DNA of 64,000 nucleotides. Origin: a virus. Position numbers and translations under genes: made by a program. The stretch's first letter is position 1; every line of letters begins with the position of its first letter. The notes below the pieces were generated by a model. That model made no database searches and had not been told where the DNA came from. It saw only the letters and a list, made by a program, of their open reading frames with translations. Below, in pieces: positions 44,177-51,640 of the stretch. The DNA lies in IMG/VR virus record IMGVR_UViG_3300024180_000004, positions 30,748 through 94,747 of that record; one strand, written 5' to 3'.

Positions 44177-45010
44177 ATGAAAAATATAATCACATTTAAA
44201 AAATATTTTGAAAGTAAAAATAAAGTAAATGAAGGTTCTGTTGAATTGTTTATGGCAGGTGTTACTTTATTAGGATTGACTAATTTAGGCTATTGGGCCA
44301 CCGAAAATATAAAATATTGGACATCTAAACATGGAAGATATTTCAAAGCTTTAGAAAAAGATAAAGAATTCTTTAAACAATTTGTAGAATTACTTACTAC
44401 TTATGGTAAAGGAGATCCTACACAAGCATTTAGATATATCTTTAGAGGTTTAGGTTTTGAAAAAAAGAAATTTATAGATGAAATTTTTGAATTACCTAGA
44501 GCACTTGAGATAAGAGAAAAATTAGGTATTAGTGACGATCCAGATTCAACAATGTGGAAAGTAAAATATGATTTTAATGATGCACTTATAAATGGATATG
44601 TTGAACGATTCATAGTTAAAAAACTGAAAAGTATCAAGAGAGACATAAATGAGTCTAAAAATAAGTTTCCTGATGTTAAGAAGATGGATATAGATGGTTT
44701 TATAGTTTATATCGGTAAAGATGCAAAATCTAATGATTACTTAACATTTAATATGGCTGATGATGAGGATATATGGATGCATGCAAAGGGTGTTCCAGGT
44801 AGCCATGTTGTTATCAGAGTTATGGATAATCTACCAACAGAAACAACAATTAAAAAGGTTGCAGAACTTGCAAAAAAGAATAGTAAGGCAAAAAGGGAAA
44901 CTAATGTACCGGTAGTATATTGTCAGAGAAAGTTTGTTAAGAAAGAACCTGGTATGAATGATGGTCAGGTAAAAGTTGACTATATAAATTCAAATGATAT
45001 TAATATATAA
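44177..45010 (+). CDS. NFACT-R (DUF814) domain protein with capsid-targeting-like leader (277 aa)
   Basis: MKNIITFKKYFESKNKVNEG matches the shared leader. A short hydrophobic segment (SVELFMAGVTLLGLTNLGYW) and a helical middle follow. Residues about 172-268 are an NFACT-R domain: DGFIVYIGKDAKSNDYLTF, then the hallmark DIWMHAKGVPGSHVVIRV (198-215), ELAKKNSKAKRETNVPVVYC and KFVKKEPGMNDGQV. In RqcH/Rqc2 this domain helps bind tRNA-Ala and the obstructed large ribosomal subunit during C-terminal Ala-tailing; the NFACT-N and HhH domains are absent here. It leads a short operon with a peptidase, followed by a tmRNA. A role at stalled ribosomes is inferred. Confidence 0.8.
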   Translation: MKNIITFKKYFESKNKVNEGSVELFMAGVTLLGLTNLGYWATENIKYWTSKHGRYFKALEKDKEFFKQFVELLTTYGKGDPTQAFRYIFRGLGFEKKKFIDEIFELPRALEIREKLGISDDPDSTMWKVKYDFNDALINGYVERFIVKKLKSIKRDINESKNKFPDVKKMDIDGFIVYIGKDAKSNDYLTFNMADDEDIWMHAKGVPGSHVVIRVMDNLPTETTIKKVAELAKKNSKAKRETNVPVVYCQRKFVKKEPGMNDGQVKVDYINSNDINI

Positions 45011-45025
45011 ATAAAATAAAAAGAT

Positions 45026-46381
45026 ATGGCTGAACAAAAAATAGAGTTCTCAAAAGAACTTACTGAAGTACTAACTAAGTTGGAAAAACAAGGAAATTAC
45101 GTTGCATTTGAACTTCTTTGGATGACAGAACCTGATGCTGAATATTTCAATGGTTTAAAGATAACTAAGGTTGATGTATCTAAAGTTGATTGGTGTTTTA
45201 ATATAACAACAGAAAATGGTGTTAAAAACGATATGAAGATTGGTAAATTCATCAGATATTACTTTAAAAATATTATAAATGATTATGAAATAACTAAGTT
45301 TTCCAAACTTTATAATAGTTTAAAAAGTGGTAAACCACATGAAGATGGTAATCCTATAAATGTTGAGAAATTTGTATATTCTCCTAAGGATCCAAGAAAA
45401 ACATTTTTATCATTGGTAACCAAAACATACCCACATGGTAATGAAGATGAGGTTCTACAATTCTTACCTACTTTACAGAAAGATATTATAGGTAATTATT
45501 ATACTATTATAGGTGGTAACACAAACACAATGTTTACTTGTCACTTAGATACCGCAGATAGAACACAAATGACAACAACACTATTCTCTAAAAAAGAAGG
45601 TGATGATGAGATTATCGTAACTGATGGTAATACGGTTTTAGGTGCCGATGATAAATCAGGAACTACCGTTATGCTTTATATGATGGCACATAATGTACCT
45701 GGATTATACTATTTCTTTATTGGAGAAGAAAGAGGTGGAATTGGATCAAACGCACTTGCAGATGTTTATGAAAGTGTAGATTATTTAAAAAATGTTAAAA
45801 GATGTATTTCATTCGATAGAAGAAACTATAATTCTATTATAACAAACCAAATGGGTACAGAATGTTGTTCTCCTGAATTTGCAGATGCTTTATGTGATGC
45901 ATATAATGCGAATGGTATGGAAATGAAACCTGATAATGGTGGTATTTATACAGATTCTGCATCATTTATCGAAGATATACCTGAATGTACAAATGTTTCG
46001 GTTGGGTATTTTAACGAACATACTGGAAAAGAGAAACAAAATATAACCTTCCTTATTAAACTATGTGAGGCATCAGTAAAGGTAAATTGGGATTCTCTAC
46101 CTACCAAAAGATCATTAGATGAGATTATATCATATAAAAAACAATCATTAGAAGCAAAAAAGAAACATAAAGGTTTATTAGAAGAAGTTAAGAAAACAAT
46201 TAATTTAGATAGACTTATTTCAGTTGATGGTGGTGTAACATATATGTGTCTTGATTTAGAAGGATCTGATATCGATACTATACTTGATTCTTTAAAATCT
46301 CTAAAAGAGATAATGAAAAAACATAATCTTAGAGAAGAAGTAGTCTTTGATGAGACATATTTAAAAATAGAACTTAAATAA
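45026..46381 (+). CDS. Zinc metallopeptidase, M20/M42-like (451 aa)
   Basis: Di-zinc peptidase motifs occur in order: MFTCHLDTAD (H173, D175 base), VLGADDKSGTTV (bridging D208/209), FFIGEERGGIGS (E234 catalytic, E235 ligand), ISFDRRN (D264) and the late ligand FNEHTGKE (H332). All metal and catalytic positions are present. An N-terminal domain (1-120) is specific to this protein, and the C-terminal 80 residues are helical. Relatives are aminopeptidases or tripeptidases, so it may trim peptides in the host cytoplasm. It lies 15 bases after the NFACT-R gene and one base before the next gene, so it is part of that operon. Confidence 0.8.
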   Translation: MAEQKIEFSKELTEVLTKLEKQGNYVAFELLWMTEPDAEYFNGLKITKVDVSKVDWCFNITTENGVKNDMKIGKFIRYYFKNIINDYEITKFSKLYNSLKSGKPHEDGNPINVEKFVYSPKDPRKTFLSLVTKTYPHGNEDEVLQFLPTLQKDIIGNYYTIIGGNTNTMFTCHLDTADRTQMTTTLFSKKEGDDEIIVTDGNTVLGADDKSGTTVMLYMMAHNVPGLYYFFIGEERGGIGSNALADVYESVDYLKNVKRCISFDRRNYNSIITNQMGTECCSPEFADALCDAYNANGMEMKPDNGGIYTDSASFIEDIPECTNVSVGYFNEHTGKEKQNITFLIKLCEASVKVNWDSLPTKRSLDEIISYKKQSLEAKKKHKGLLEEVKKTINLDRLISVDGGVTYMCLDLEGSDIDTILDSLKSLKEIMKKHNLREEVVFDETYLKIELK

Positions 46382-46382
46382 A

Positions 46383-46793
46383 ATGATAAAGAGATATAAC
46401 AACTATATTAAAGAGGATAAATACGAAGATGAATTCTTTGACGATTATGGTTCACAAGATGAATATGAGGGTCAAGATGACGCACAAGGTGATGATGATA
46501 TGGAACACCTTCTTTACCTTTTGAGGGCTTTCTTAAAGGATGCTGGTATTAAAAATGTGAGTTTGAAAAATACAAATTCTAGTATACAATTAGAAATAAT
46601 TACTAAAAGAAAAGAATCTATAACAGAAGTTATAAGAATTTTTGAAGTTTTGAAAAAATTATCTAATGATATAATGGGTGATTATGATTGTGAGTTTGAT
46701 ATTTGGGAAACAAATAAGGGTAATCCATTATTGATAATTGACTTCTACTTACCAGGTGATTATAATTATGAAGATGATGATATGCCATTTTAA
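46383..46793 (+). CDS. Acidic protein with loose leader motif (136 aa)
   Basis: MIKRYNNYIKEDKYEDEFFDD is a loose variant of the shared leader followed by an acidic stretch. A compact alpha/beta domain starts at about residue 40 (MEHLLYLLRAFLKDAGIKNV, LEIITKRKESITEVIRIFEV) and ends LLIIDFYLPGDYNYEDDDMPF-like in acid. No family recognised. It follows the peptidase by one base and precedes the tmRNA by 73 bases. Confidence 0.55.
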   Translation: MIKRYNNYIKEDKYEDEFFDDYGSQDEYEGQDDAQGDDDMEHLLYLLRAFLKDAGIKNVSLKNTNSSIQLEIITKRKESITEVIRIFEVLKKLSNDIMGDYDCEFDIWETNKGNPLLIIDFYLPGDYNYEDDDMPF

Positions 46794-46833
46794 AAAAATA
46801 TTAAACTTTTTTAGGTATTTAGAATATTATATA

Positions 46834-46841
46834 TATCTTTG
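46834..46841 (+). promoter_or_regulatory. Host-type -7 box (TAnnTTTG) before the tmRNA
   Basis: TATCTTTG matches the Bacteroidota primary-sigma -7 consensus TAnnTTTG and lies 26 bases before the first base of the tmRNA. The overlapping TATTATATATAT could be a late-type element. A clear -33 TTTG box is not visible. Confidence 0.35.
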
Positions 46842-46866
46842 TTAAGATAAATAACGAATACAACTT

Positions 46867-47225
46867 GGGGGTGTCTTAGAATCGCCTAGCAGATTGGTAG
46901 TAGTTATGCAGGTATCGGGTTATCTAGTGTCCGATTAATAAATTAAGAGGTAACGTCGTAAATGGCAAAACAAATGAAGTAGGAACTCGTGAAGACTTAG
47001 TAGCGACCCTTAAAGCAATTGGAGTTAACACTCCAGAATTGGTATAAGAGAACCAATAAAAAATTTCTCCCAGCTGTATCACACAGACCAAATGTGAAAC
47101 CCTTTTTGTTAGAGTTTGAGTTAAAACTAAATATTTTGTAAGTTTAAGAAAAAACTTTCTAAGCCTGTGAAGATTAGTTATTAACAACTGAGTAGTACAT
47201 GAGGAGCAGTACCTCATCACCTCCA
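46867..47225 (+). ncRNA. ssrA: Phage tmRNA (ssrA-like), 359 nt
   Basis: The 5' end GGGGGUG (46867-46873) pairs perfectly with the 3' end CACCUCC (47218-47224), giving a 7-bp acceptor stem with G3-U70, the alanine identity pair, and discriminator A47225. The 3' side has a hairpin in the T-arm place (AUGAGG/CCUCAU, 7-nt loop AGCAGUA) and the 5' side a small D-arm-like hairpin. A GUAAAU-GGC resume region like that of Bacteroidota tmRNAs opens a 27-codon tag frame (46964-47044, stop UAA 47045-47047). The tag begins GKTNEV and ends NTPELV. Its 3' half folds as UGGAGU/ACUCCA, and just after it UUGG/CCAA and GAGAA/UUCUC interleave as an H-type pseudoknot. A strong terminator follows five bases on. 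CCA is not encoded (CUA). The T-loop is non-canonical. SmpB is not seen in this window. Confidence 0.85.
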
Positions 47226-47230
47226 CTAAC

Positions 47231-47266
47231 GATCTCATTATCATTTGATAATGAGATCTTTTTTTT
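47231..47266 (+). terminator. Intrinsic terminator of the tmRNA
   Basis: A perfect 12-bp stem GATCTCATTATC / GATAATGAGATC with an ATTT loop is followed by eight T, five bases after the tmRNA. The convergent HNH frame ends inside this hairpin. Confidence 0.95.
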
Positions 47267-47945
47267 CAAACATATTTACCTTACTACATAGAGGTTGTAG
47301 ATTCGTATAATGATTTAATCTTATTATATCTTCTTCTGTTTCTGCTGAAGATAATGGTATAATATGATCAATTTGCCAGGTTTTTTCGTACTCACCATTA
47401 TATAAACCGTGATTTTTCCAATCCATCCAGTTCTCAAACTTAGACTCCAAATAATTTTTAAAATAATCAAATGAACAACCTAATACTTCCTCTGTTTTTG
47501 ATTTTTTATTGAAACCGCCTTTCCTAATGCTATTTGATACCAATGTCCTTATTACACATTTTAATTTAAATAATGGATCTATTTTTTTCCTATATTTTAG
47601 ATAGTTTCGATGATTTTTTCTAAATCTATCTATATTATTATAATAATATTTTCTATTTAACTCCTTATACTTATCCGGGTTTTTAATATATCTTTCTCTA
47701 TCTTGTTCTTGCTTTCTTTTTTTATTTTATTCAATTTCTCTATATAATTTATTATTTTTATTTCTCTTTTCTTTATTATTATCTCTATATTCCTTTTCCA
47801 TTTTTTTATATTTCTCTATATTATTCTCTCTATATAATTTTATACAAATTTTGCACTCATTTTTAAATCCATCTTTAATTGCATTACTTTTGTGAAATTC
47901 ATTAAATTCCTTTTCGGTATTACACTTTTTACATATCTTTATCAT
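47241..47945 (-). pseudogene. HNH endonuclease interrupted by an in-frame stop
   Basis: The N-terminal part (47727-47945) has a zinc-finger start MIKICKKCNTEKEFNEFHKS with ECKIC, followed by a Lys/Asn-rich helix. A single in-frame TAA at 47727-47729 breaks the frame after REIE. The same frame then continues open (NKKRKQEQDRERYIK ...) through to the HNH domain, WQIDHIIPLSSAETEEDIIR, ending at 47241. The catalytic His and Asn-region residues are present. Intact relatives are about 230 aa, so the gene would be full length but for one nonsense codon. It sits beside the tmRNA, as homing endonucleases often sit beside RNA genes. It is probably inactive, unless read through. Confidence 0.8.
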
Positions 47946-47998
47946 AACAAATCATTTCTTTTTTCATATATAGTATATATAAAAAAATATATCTCCTT

Positions 47999-48166
47999 AT
48001 GGAAAAATATAAAGAAACTAATCAAAAATCGAAGAAAAATTATAATTCAGATAAAACTTTTATTCAGATATCAAAGGAGCTACATCAAAGAGTTAAGAAA
48101 CATTGTGAAGAAAATAACCTTAAAGTAAAAGATTTTTTAGAAAAATTATTAATAGATAACCTATGA
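47999..48166 (+). CDS. Small ribbon-helix-helix-like protein (55 aa)
   Basis: DKTFIQISKELHQRVKKHC then EENNLKVKDFLEKLLIDNL has the strand-helix-turn-helix layout of RHH proteins and resembles the one beside terminase. The N-terminus is basic and disordered. It is divergent from the HNH frame. A DNA-binding regulator is likely. Confidence 0.55.
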   Translation: MEKYKETNQKSKKNYNSDKTFIQISKELHQRVKKHCEENNLKVKDFLEKLLIDNL

Positions 48167-48213
48167 AAAAATTATTAGACAGATTGTAAGTAAATAAAAA
48201 ATAACTTACACTC

Positions 48214-48510
48214 ATGAACAAACATCAAAACAAACACTGGTTAAGAGAAAAAGAATATCGTTCTCTAAAGAATCTCTATTATTCGGATTTTTATTGCACC
48301 AGAACCTCTACAGAAGCAGAGATAGAAGAAAGACTATGTTCAAAATTCTGGAACGAGTTTTGTGGATTCTATCATACTGCACCTAAACACTACAGAAAGA
48401 CTCTTAACAGAATACAAAGAGCAAAATCAAAACAAACTCTTATCAGAGAGCTCAATGGATATGATGTGTCCTATGAAGATAATTATAAAGACTGTAGCTG
48501 GTTTTGGTAA
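48214..48510 (+). CDS. Hypothetical basic protein (98 aa)
   Basis: MNKHQNKHWLREKEYRSLKN then helical, basic sequence rich in Arg, Tyr and Trp, with scattered cysteines and a terminal DCSWFW. It may bind nucleic acid, judging from charge; no motif recognised. It stands alone between the RHH gene and the convergent GNAT gene. Confidence 0.5.
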   Translation: MNKHQNKHWLREKEYRSLKNLYYSDFYCTRTSTEAEIEERLCSKFWNEFCGFYHTAPKHYRKTLNRIQRAKSKQTLIRELNGYDVSYEDNYKDCSWFW

Positions 48511-48520
48511 TTTTTATATT

Positions 48521-48991
48521 TTATTTTAGATATTTTATTGTATAATAACTATGTTTGTCTTCTTTATATAATTCTCTCCTTTTTAACCAAGAATCTATAT
48601 TGTTCAATCCCTTTAGATGTTGACCAAATATAAAATCATAACCATTATCTTTGGCATAATTTTCAAACCAATCTTTCAACTTATCACCCAATCCATTACC
48701 TCTATACTCTTTTTTAAGACCAAGTGCGACTCCTTCTAATCCACTTTTATCTTTTATTTTCTTGTGTGATAATAGATAGAACCCAATAATATCACCATTA
48801 TTGGTTAATTTACATGATATATCAAAATCGACAATAGACCTAATATAATCTTGGTTGTCATCATATGACATCAAATTAGAAAAAATATGTGATGCCATAT
48901 CAACAACCACATCTATATCCTCAATTTTAATCTTCTGAATTTTAATATCACCAATTTTAAAAGATTCATTATATTTTCTCAAATATTTCAT
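48521..48991 (-). CDS. GNAT acetyltransferase with capsid-targeting-like leader (156 aa)
   Basis: MKYLRKYNESFKIGD matches the shared leader. The GNAT core follows: IKIQKIKIEDIDVVVDMAS, the strand IIGFYLLSHKKI, then motif A with the acetyl-CoA loop GVALGLKKEYRGNGLGDKL (RGNGLG at 97-102) and motif B with YAKDNGYDFIFGQHLKG. It should transfer an acetyl group from acetyl-CoA to an amine; the target is unknown. It has its own TTTTTATATATAGAAAATG leader. If packaged in the virion, it could modify a host target right after injection, as T4 Alt does by ADP-ribosylation. Confidence 0.8.
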   Translation of the reverse strand: MKYLRKYNESFKIGDIKIQKIKIEDIDVVVDMASHIFSNLMSYDDNQDYIRSIVDFDISCKLTNNGDIIGFYLLSHKKIKDKSGLEGVALGLKKEYRGNGLGDKLKDWFENYAKDNGYDFIFGQHLKGLNNIDSWLKRRELYKEDKHSYYTIKYLK

Positions 48992-49037
48992 TTTCTATAT
49001 ATAAAAACAAATAACTACTTTTTTAATATAAGTATCT

Positions 49038-49559
49038 ATGATAGATAAATTTGAAGGACGTTGGAGATTCTTATCGAATTTCCATGCATGTAAAGTTGAA
49101 CATCAGGGAATAGTATATCCTTCTGTTGAGCACTACTACGTAGCGATGAAGTGCAACAATGAACAAATGTTAAACGGTAAGCATTATACTATTGGTGATT
49201 TTAGAGAGATGATTGCCAAAATTTCAAGTCCGGCAATTGTTAAATCTTTAGGTAGAAAAATACAAGTTAGAAAGGACTGGGATGAGAAAAAGCTTGGCTT
49301 TATGCTTTATGGTGTAAGAGAAAAGTTCAAAGATCCTGTATTAAAAGAACTTCTATTGAGTACTGAAGATTTTTCATTGGTTGAATCTAATGATTGGAAT
49401 GATAAATTCTGGGGTGTGTGTCAAGGAAAAGGATTAAATCATTTAGGTCGAATCTTAATGAAAGTTAGAAAGGAAATAAGAGATAAAGAAAACGGTGTTG
49501 TTGAAAGACCAAATTCTTTGGATCAATTCTTCAAACAAAGTGGACAACAAACCGACTAG
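49038..49559 (+). CDS. NADAR-family (YbiA/DUF1768) N-glycosidase (173 aa)
   Basis: NADAR motifs are clear: RWRFLSNFHACKVEHQGIVY, then PSVEHYYVAMKC (Glu and His at the active site) and WDEKKLGFMLYGVREKF. The C-terminal part reads WNDKFWGVCQGKGLNHLGRIL (W-G....G.N.LG). Family members cleave N-glycosidic bonds in ADP-ribose-type and riboflavin-pathway compounds, and some remove ADP-ribose from DNA as antitoxins of DarT-like systems. In a phage, reversing defensive ADP-ribosylation is a plausible role (inference). It is immediately followed by the adenine methylase. Confidence 0.87.
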   Translation: MIDKFEGRWRFLSNFHACKVEHQGIVYPSVEHYYVAMKCNNEQMLNGKHYTIGDFREMIAKISSPAIVKSLGRKIQVRKDWDEKKLGFMLYGVREKFKDPVLKELLLSTEDFSLVESNDWNDKFWGVCQGKGLNHLGRILMKVRKEIRDKENGVVERPNSLDQFFKQSGQQTD

Positions 49560-49672
49560 TTGGTTTGAAGATGTGACCGTTTATTTAGAAAGAAAAAAGA
49601 AAACTTTCGAAGTAGCAGTCTCTATAAGTAATAGTAAAATTAAATACAGAAAAAACAATAAAATAAATAAAA

Positions 49673-50602
49673 ATGTCGGTAATATCCTATTTTGGAGGTA
49701 AGGCGAACTTCCAATCATTCATCACGCCAAAAATACCTAAAGATTGTAAAACATACATTGAACCATTTTCAGGTTCTTTTGCAATCTATATGGATTCAGA
49801 CTTAGAGTTTGAAAATGTTATCTTTAATGACCGAAACAGACACCAAGCAAATCTTATGAGATGTTGTGCATCTCCGGAAGAATTCTTAGTTGAAATAAAA
49901 GCACTTATGGCACCAGGTGGTTTACTATACAATGAATTAACTACACCAGAAGAGAAATGGGATTTCTATAAAGCCATATATCGAGATTATGTTAAGAACG
50001 ATTTCTTAGATAATATGGATTTTGAGATTGGTGATTTCAAAGTAGGTGCTATTTATGCATTTCTTATCACATCTTCTTTCTCAAGTGTTTATCCAAGAGG
50101 TGGTGGTTTCACTGGATATAAAAAGAAAAAAGATAAACTGAATCTTTCTATTTTAATAAACAAGCTTGAGAAAAACAAATATACTAAAAGACTTCAAAAC
50201 ATCACTGAGTTCAACAACTCTGACTTTGAAGAAGTAATCAGAAGACATGATTCAGAAGATACTTATATCTATTTAGACCCACCTTATGCTCGATTTAACG
50301 ACGTTAAAAACGATGATGATGGTAGACGTTTATTTTGGTATGGATGTGATGATAAAGACACTTTTGGTGTTGAATCACATAGAAGATTGTTAGAGTTGTT
50401 GAAAACTACAAAATCAAGATGGTCTCTATCCTATTATTACTTTCCTTTATTAGAAGAGATTTTACCAAAAGATAAATATATTTGGACTTCAAAGGAATTT
50501 CATAGACCATCTGCGGTAATTAAGACAGAGGGAGTTGAAAAGGAGAAGGGAATCGAACTTTTAATTATGAACTACGACCCAGAAACAGGAGAAAGAGTAT
50601 AA
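49673..50602 (+). CDS. dam: DNA adenine methyltransferase, D12 (Dam) class (309 aa)
   Basis: The D12-class layout is present: N-terminal VISYFGGKANFQSFI, motif I TYIEPFSGSFAIYM, the FNDRNRH motif, and catalytic motif IV IYLDPPYARF (DPPY at 202-205). The C-terminus ends EKGIELLIMNYDP. It should place N6-methyladenine at a short site (in T4, GATC). The DPPY and SAM-binding motifs are intact. The stop overlaps the next ATG (TAATGG). It probably protects phage DNA from restriction or marks it. Confidence 0.9.
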   Translation: MSVISYFGGKANFQSFITPKIPKDCKTYIEPFSGSFAIYMDSDLEFENVIFNDRNRHQANLMRCCASPEEFLVEIKALMAPGGLLYNELTTPEEKWDFYKAIYRDYVKNDFLDNMDFEIGDFKVGAIYAFLITSSFSSVYPRGGGFTGYKKKKDKLNLSILINKLEKNKYTKRLQNITEFNNSDFEEVIRRHDSEDTYIYLDPPYARFNDVKNDDDGRRLFWYGCDDKDTFGVESHRRLLELLKTTKSRWSLSYYYFPLLEEILPKDKYIWTSKEFHRPSAVIKTEGVEKEKGIELLIMNYDPETGERV

Positions 50603-51306
50603 TGGATATAGTGGATATGATAAATTCCGGAATGGATCTTTTTGACTATTCCGGTTTTTTCAGAAAGAGTGATTATATTTCTGGTCTTGAAAGAGTTCAA
50701 TTAAGTATGAATGTTCCGATTCAATCATGTGTTGATTATCAACAAGAATATATTCGACAACTAAAAGATGAATTTAAATCAACCATACTTTCTAAAACAT
50801 TTAAAAATATACGAATTACTAATGAATATTCAGTTTTAGATTTAAGAGGTAATAATCTAGAAGATGGTGATCAAGTTATCATAAACAGAGTATTAGATGA
50901 AATAAGAAGTAATAATTACAGAAATTTAGTTGTTTCTTCTAAAATTGGATCCATACTACAAGATTCCTCTTCATTTTTAATGACTTCTGAACCAATATCA
51001 CAAGGTATTTATAAAATAGGTAGTATTTATGGATATCAAGATATATATGTTGATCCTTATCTTAGATATGATGATATGAGTATTTTATTATTTAATGATG
51101 TTTTTATAAACATAAGGGATATTGAAAGTAGTTTAAAACTTGAAACAACTTTTAGTCCTAGGGTTCTTATAGATTTTAATTATTCTATTAATTGTGCTAG
51201 TTCTAAAGTTATCTATTTATTAGATGATAAATATCCTAATATTAGTCCAGATTTATTACAAAGAATACGTGAAGATAAAATAAATGAAATATTAGATGAA
51301 GACTGA
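50602..51306 (+). CDS. Half-length capsid protein paralogue (gp23 C-terminal half, 234 aa)
   Basis: The C-terminal 150 residues align by eye with the major capsid protein of this phage. NLVVSSKIGSILQD matches YLITNGGLAAALQD. YKIGSIYGYQDIYVDPYLRY matches YPVGSIGDIAIYVDPYMKY. LETTFSPRVLIDFNYSIN matches SEATFAPRMLLRSRYAV. The N-terminal 110 residues correspond to the spine region. The first half of gp23, including the propeptide, is missing. It is coupled to the methylase gene by a one-base overlap and overlaps the next gene by 11 bases. It could be a vertex or decoration protein, an assembly regulator, or a domesticated capsid relic. Confidence 0.75.
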   Translation: MDIVDMINSGMDLFDYSGFFRKSDYISGLERVQLSMNVPIQSCVDYQQEYIRQLKDEFKSTILSKTFKNIRITNEYSVLDLRGNNLEDGDQVIINRVLDEIRSNNYRNLVVSSKIGSILQDSSSFLMTSEPISQGIYKIGSIYGYQDIYVDPYLRYDDMSILLFNDVFINIRDIESSLKLETTFSPRVLIDFNYSINCASSKVIYLLDDKYPNISPDLLQRIREDKINEILDED

Positions 51307-51607
51307 AGATTTTGATAAGATACATTCGTTAGGATTTTGGATAACAATAGATTGGAATATTTGTTTTACGATTGAGTTATCCACGGATGATATGTTAAAT
51401 ATATTAGTCTGTTCTTATGATGAACAATGGTCACCTAATATAAAATTTGAGGATATTATTGAGTTATCTTGTGATATATTTTATGAATGGTATAATGAGA
51501 ATAAGGATAAGATAGATAATCTAACACATGAAGATTTAGATGATATCATATTGGGTGATATTACTAAACGTGTTAAAAGGAATCTAAACTTAGACAAACT
51601 TCTATAA
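51296..51607 (+). CDS. Hypothetical acidic protein (103 aa)
   Basis: MKTEDFDKIHSLGFWITIDW begins a compact alpha/beta protein with FTIELSTDDMLNILVCSYDE and an acidic helical end (HEDLDDIILGDITKRVKRN). It overlaps the capsid-paralogue gene by 11 bases and is followed by a terminator, so it ends the methylase operon. No family recognised. Confidence 0.5.
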   Translation: MKTEDFDKIHSLGFWITIDWNICFTIELSTDDMLNILVCSYDEQWSPNIKFEDIIELSCDIFYEWYNENKDKIDNLTHEDLDDIILGDITKRVKRNLNLDKLL

Positions 51608-51608
51608 A

Positions 51609-51640
51609 CAAAAAGAGAGTCAAATGACTCTCTTTTTTAT
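51609..51640. terminator. Bidirectional intrinsic terminator
   Basis: An AAAAGAGAGTC / GACTCTCTTTTT stem with an AAAT loop lies between convergent genes. An almost identical terminator occurs at 57630. Confidence 0.88.

Noticed and set aside
46801-47266. Group I intron next to the HNH gene
   Set aside because: The HNH gene points the other way and no split host gene flanks the RNA; the acceptor stem, tag frame and terminator fit tmRNA much better.
49495-49701. 68-codon frame bridging NADAR and the methylase genes
   Set aside because: Only GTG/TTG starts, overlaps both neighbours, no recognisable feature; the 113-base gap is more simply a leader.
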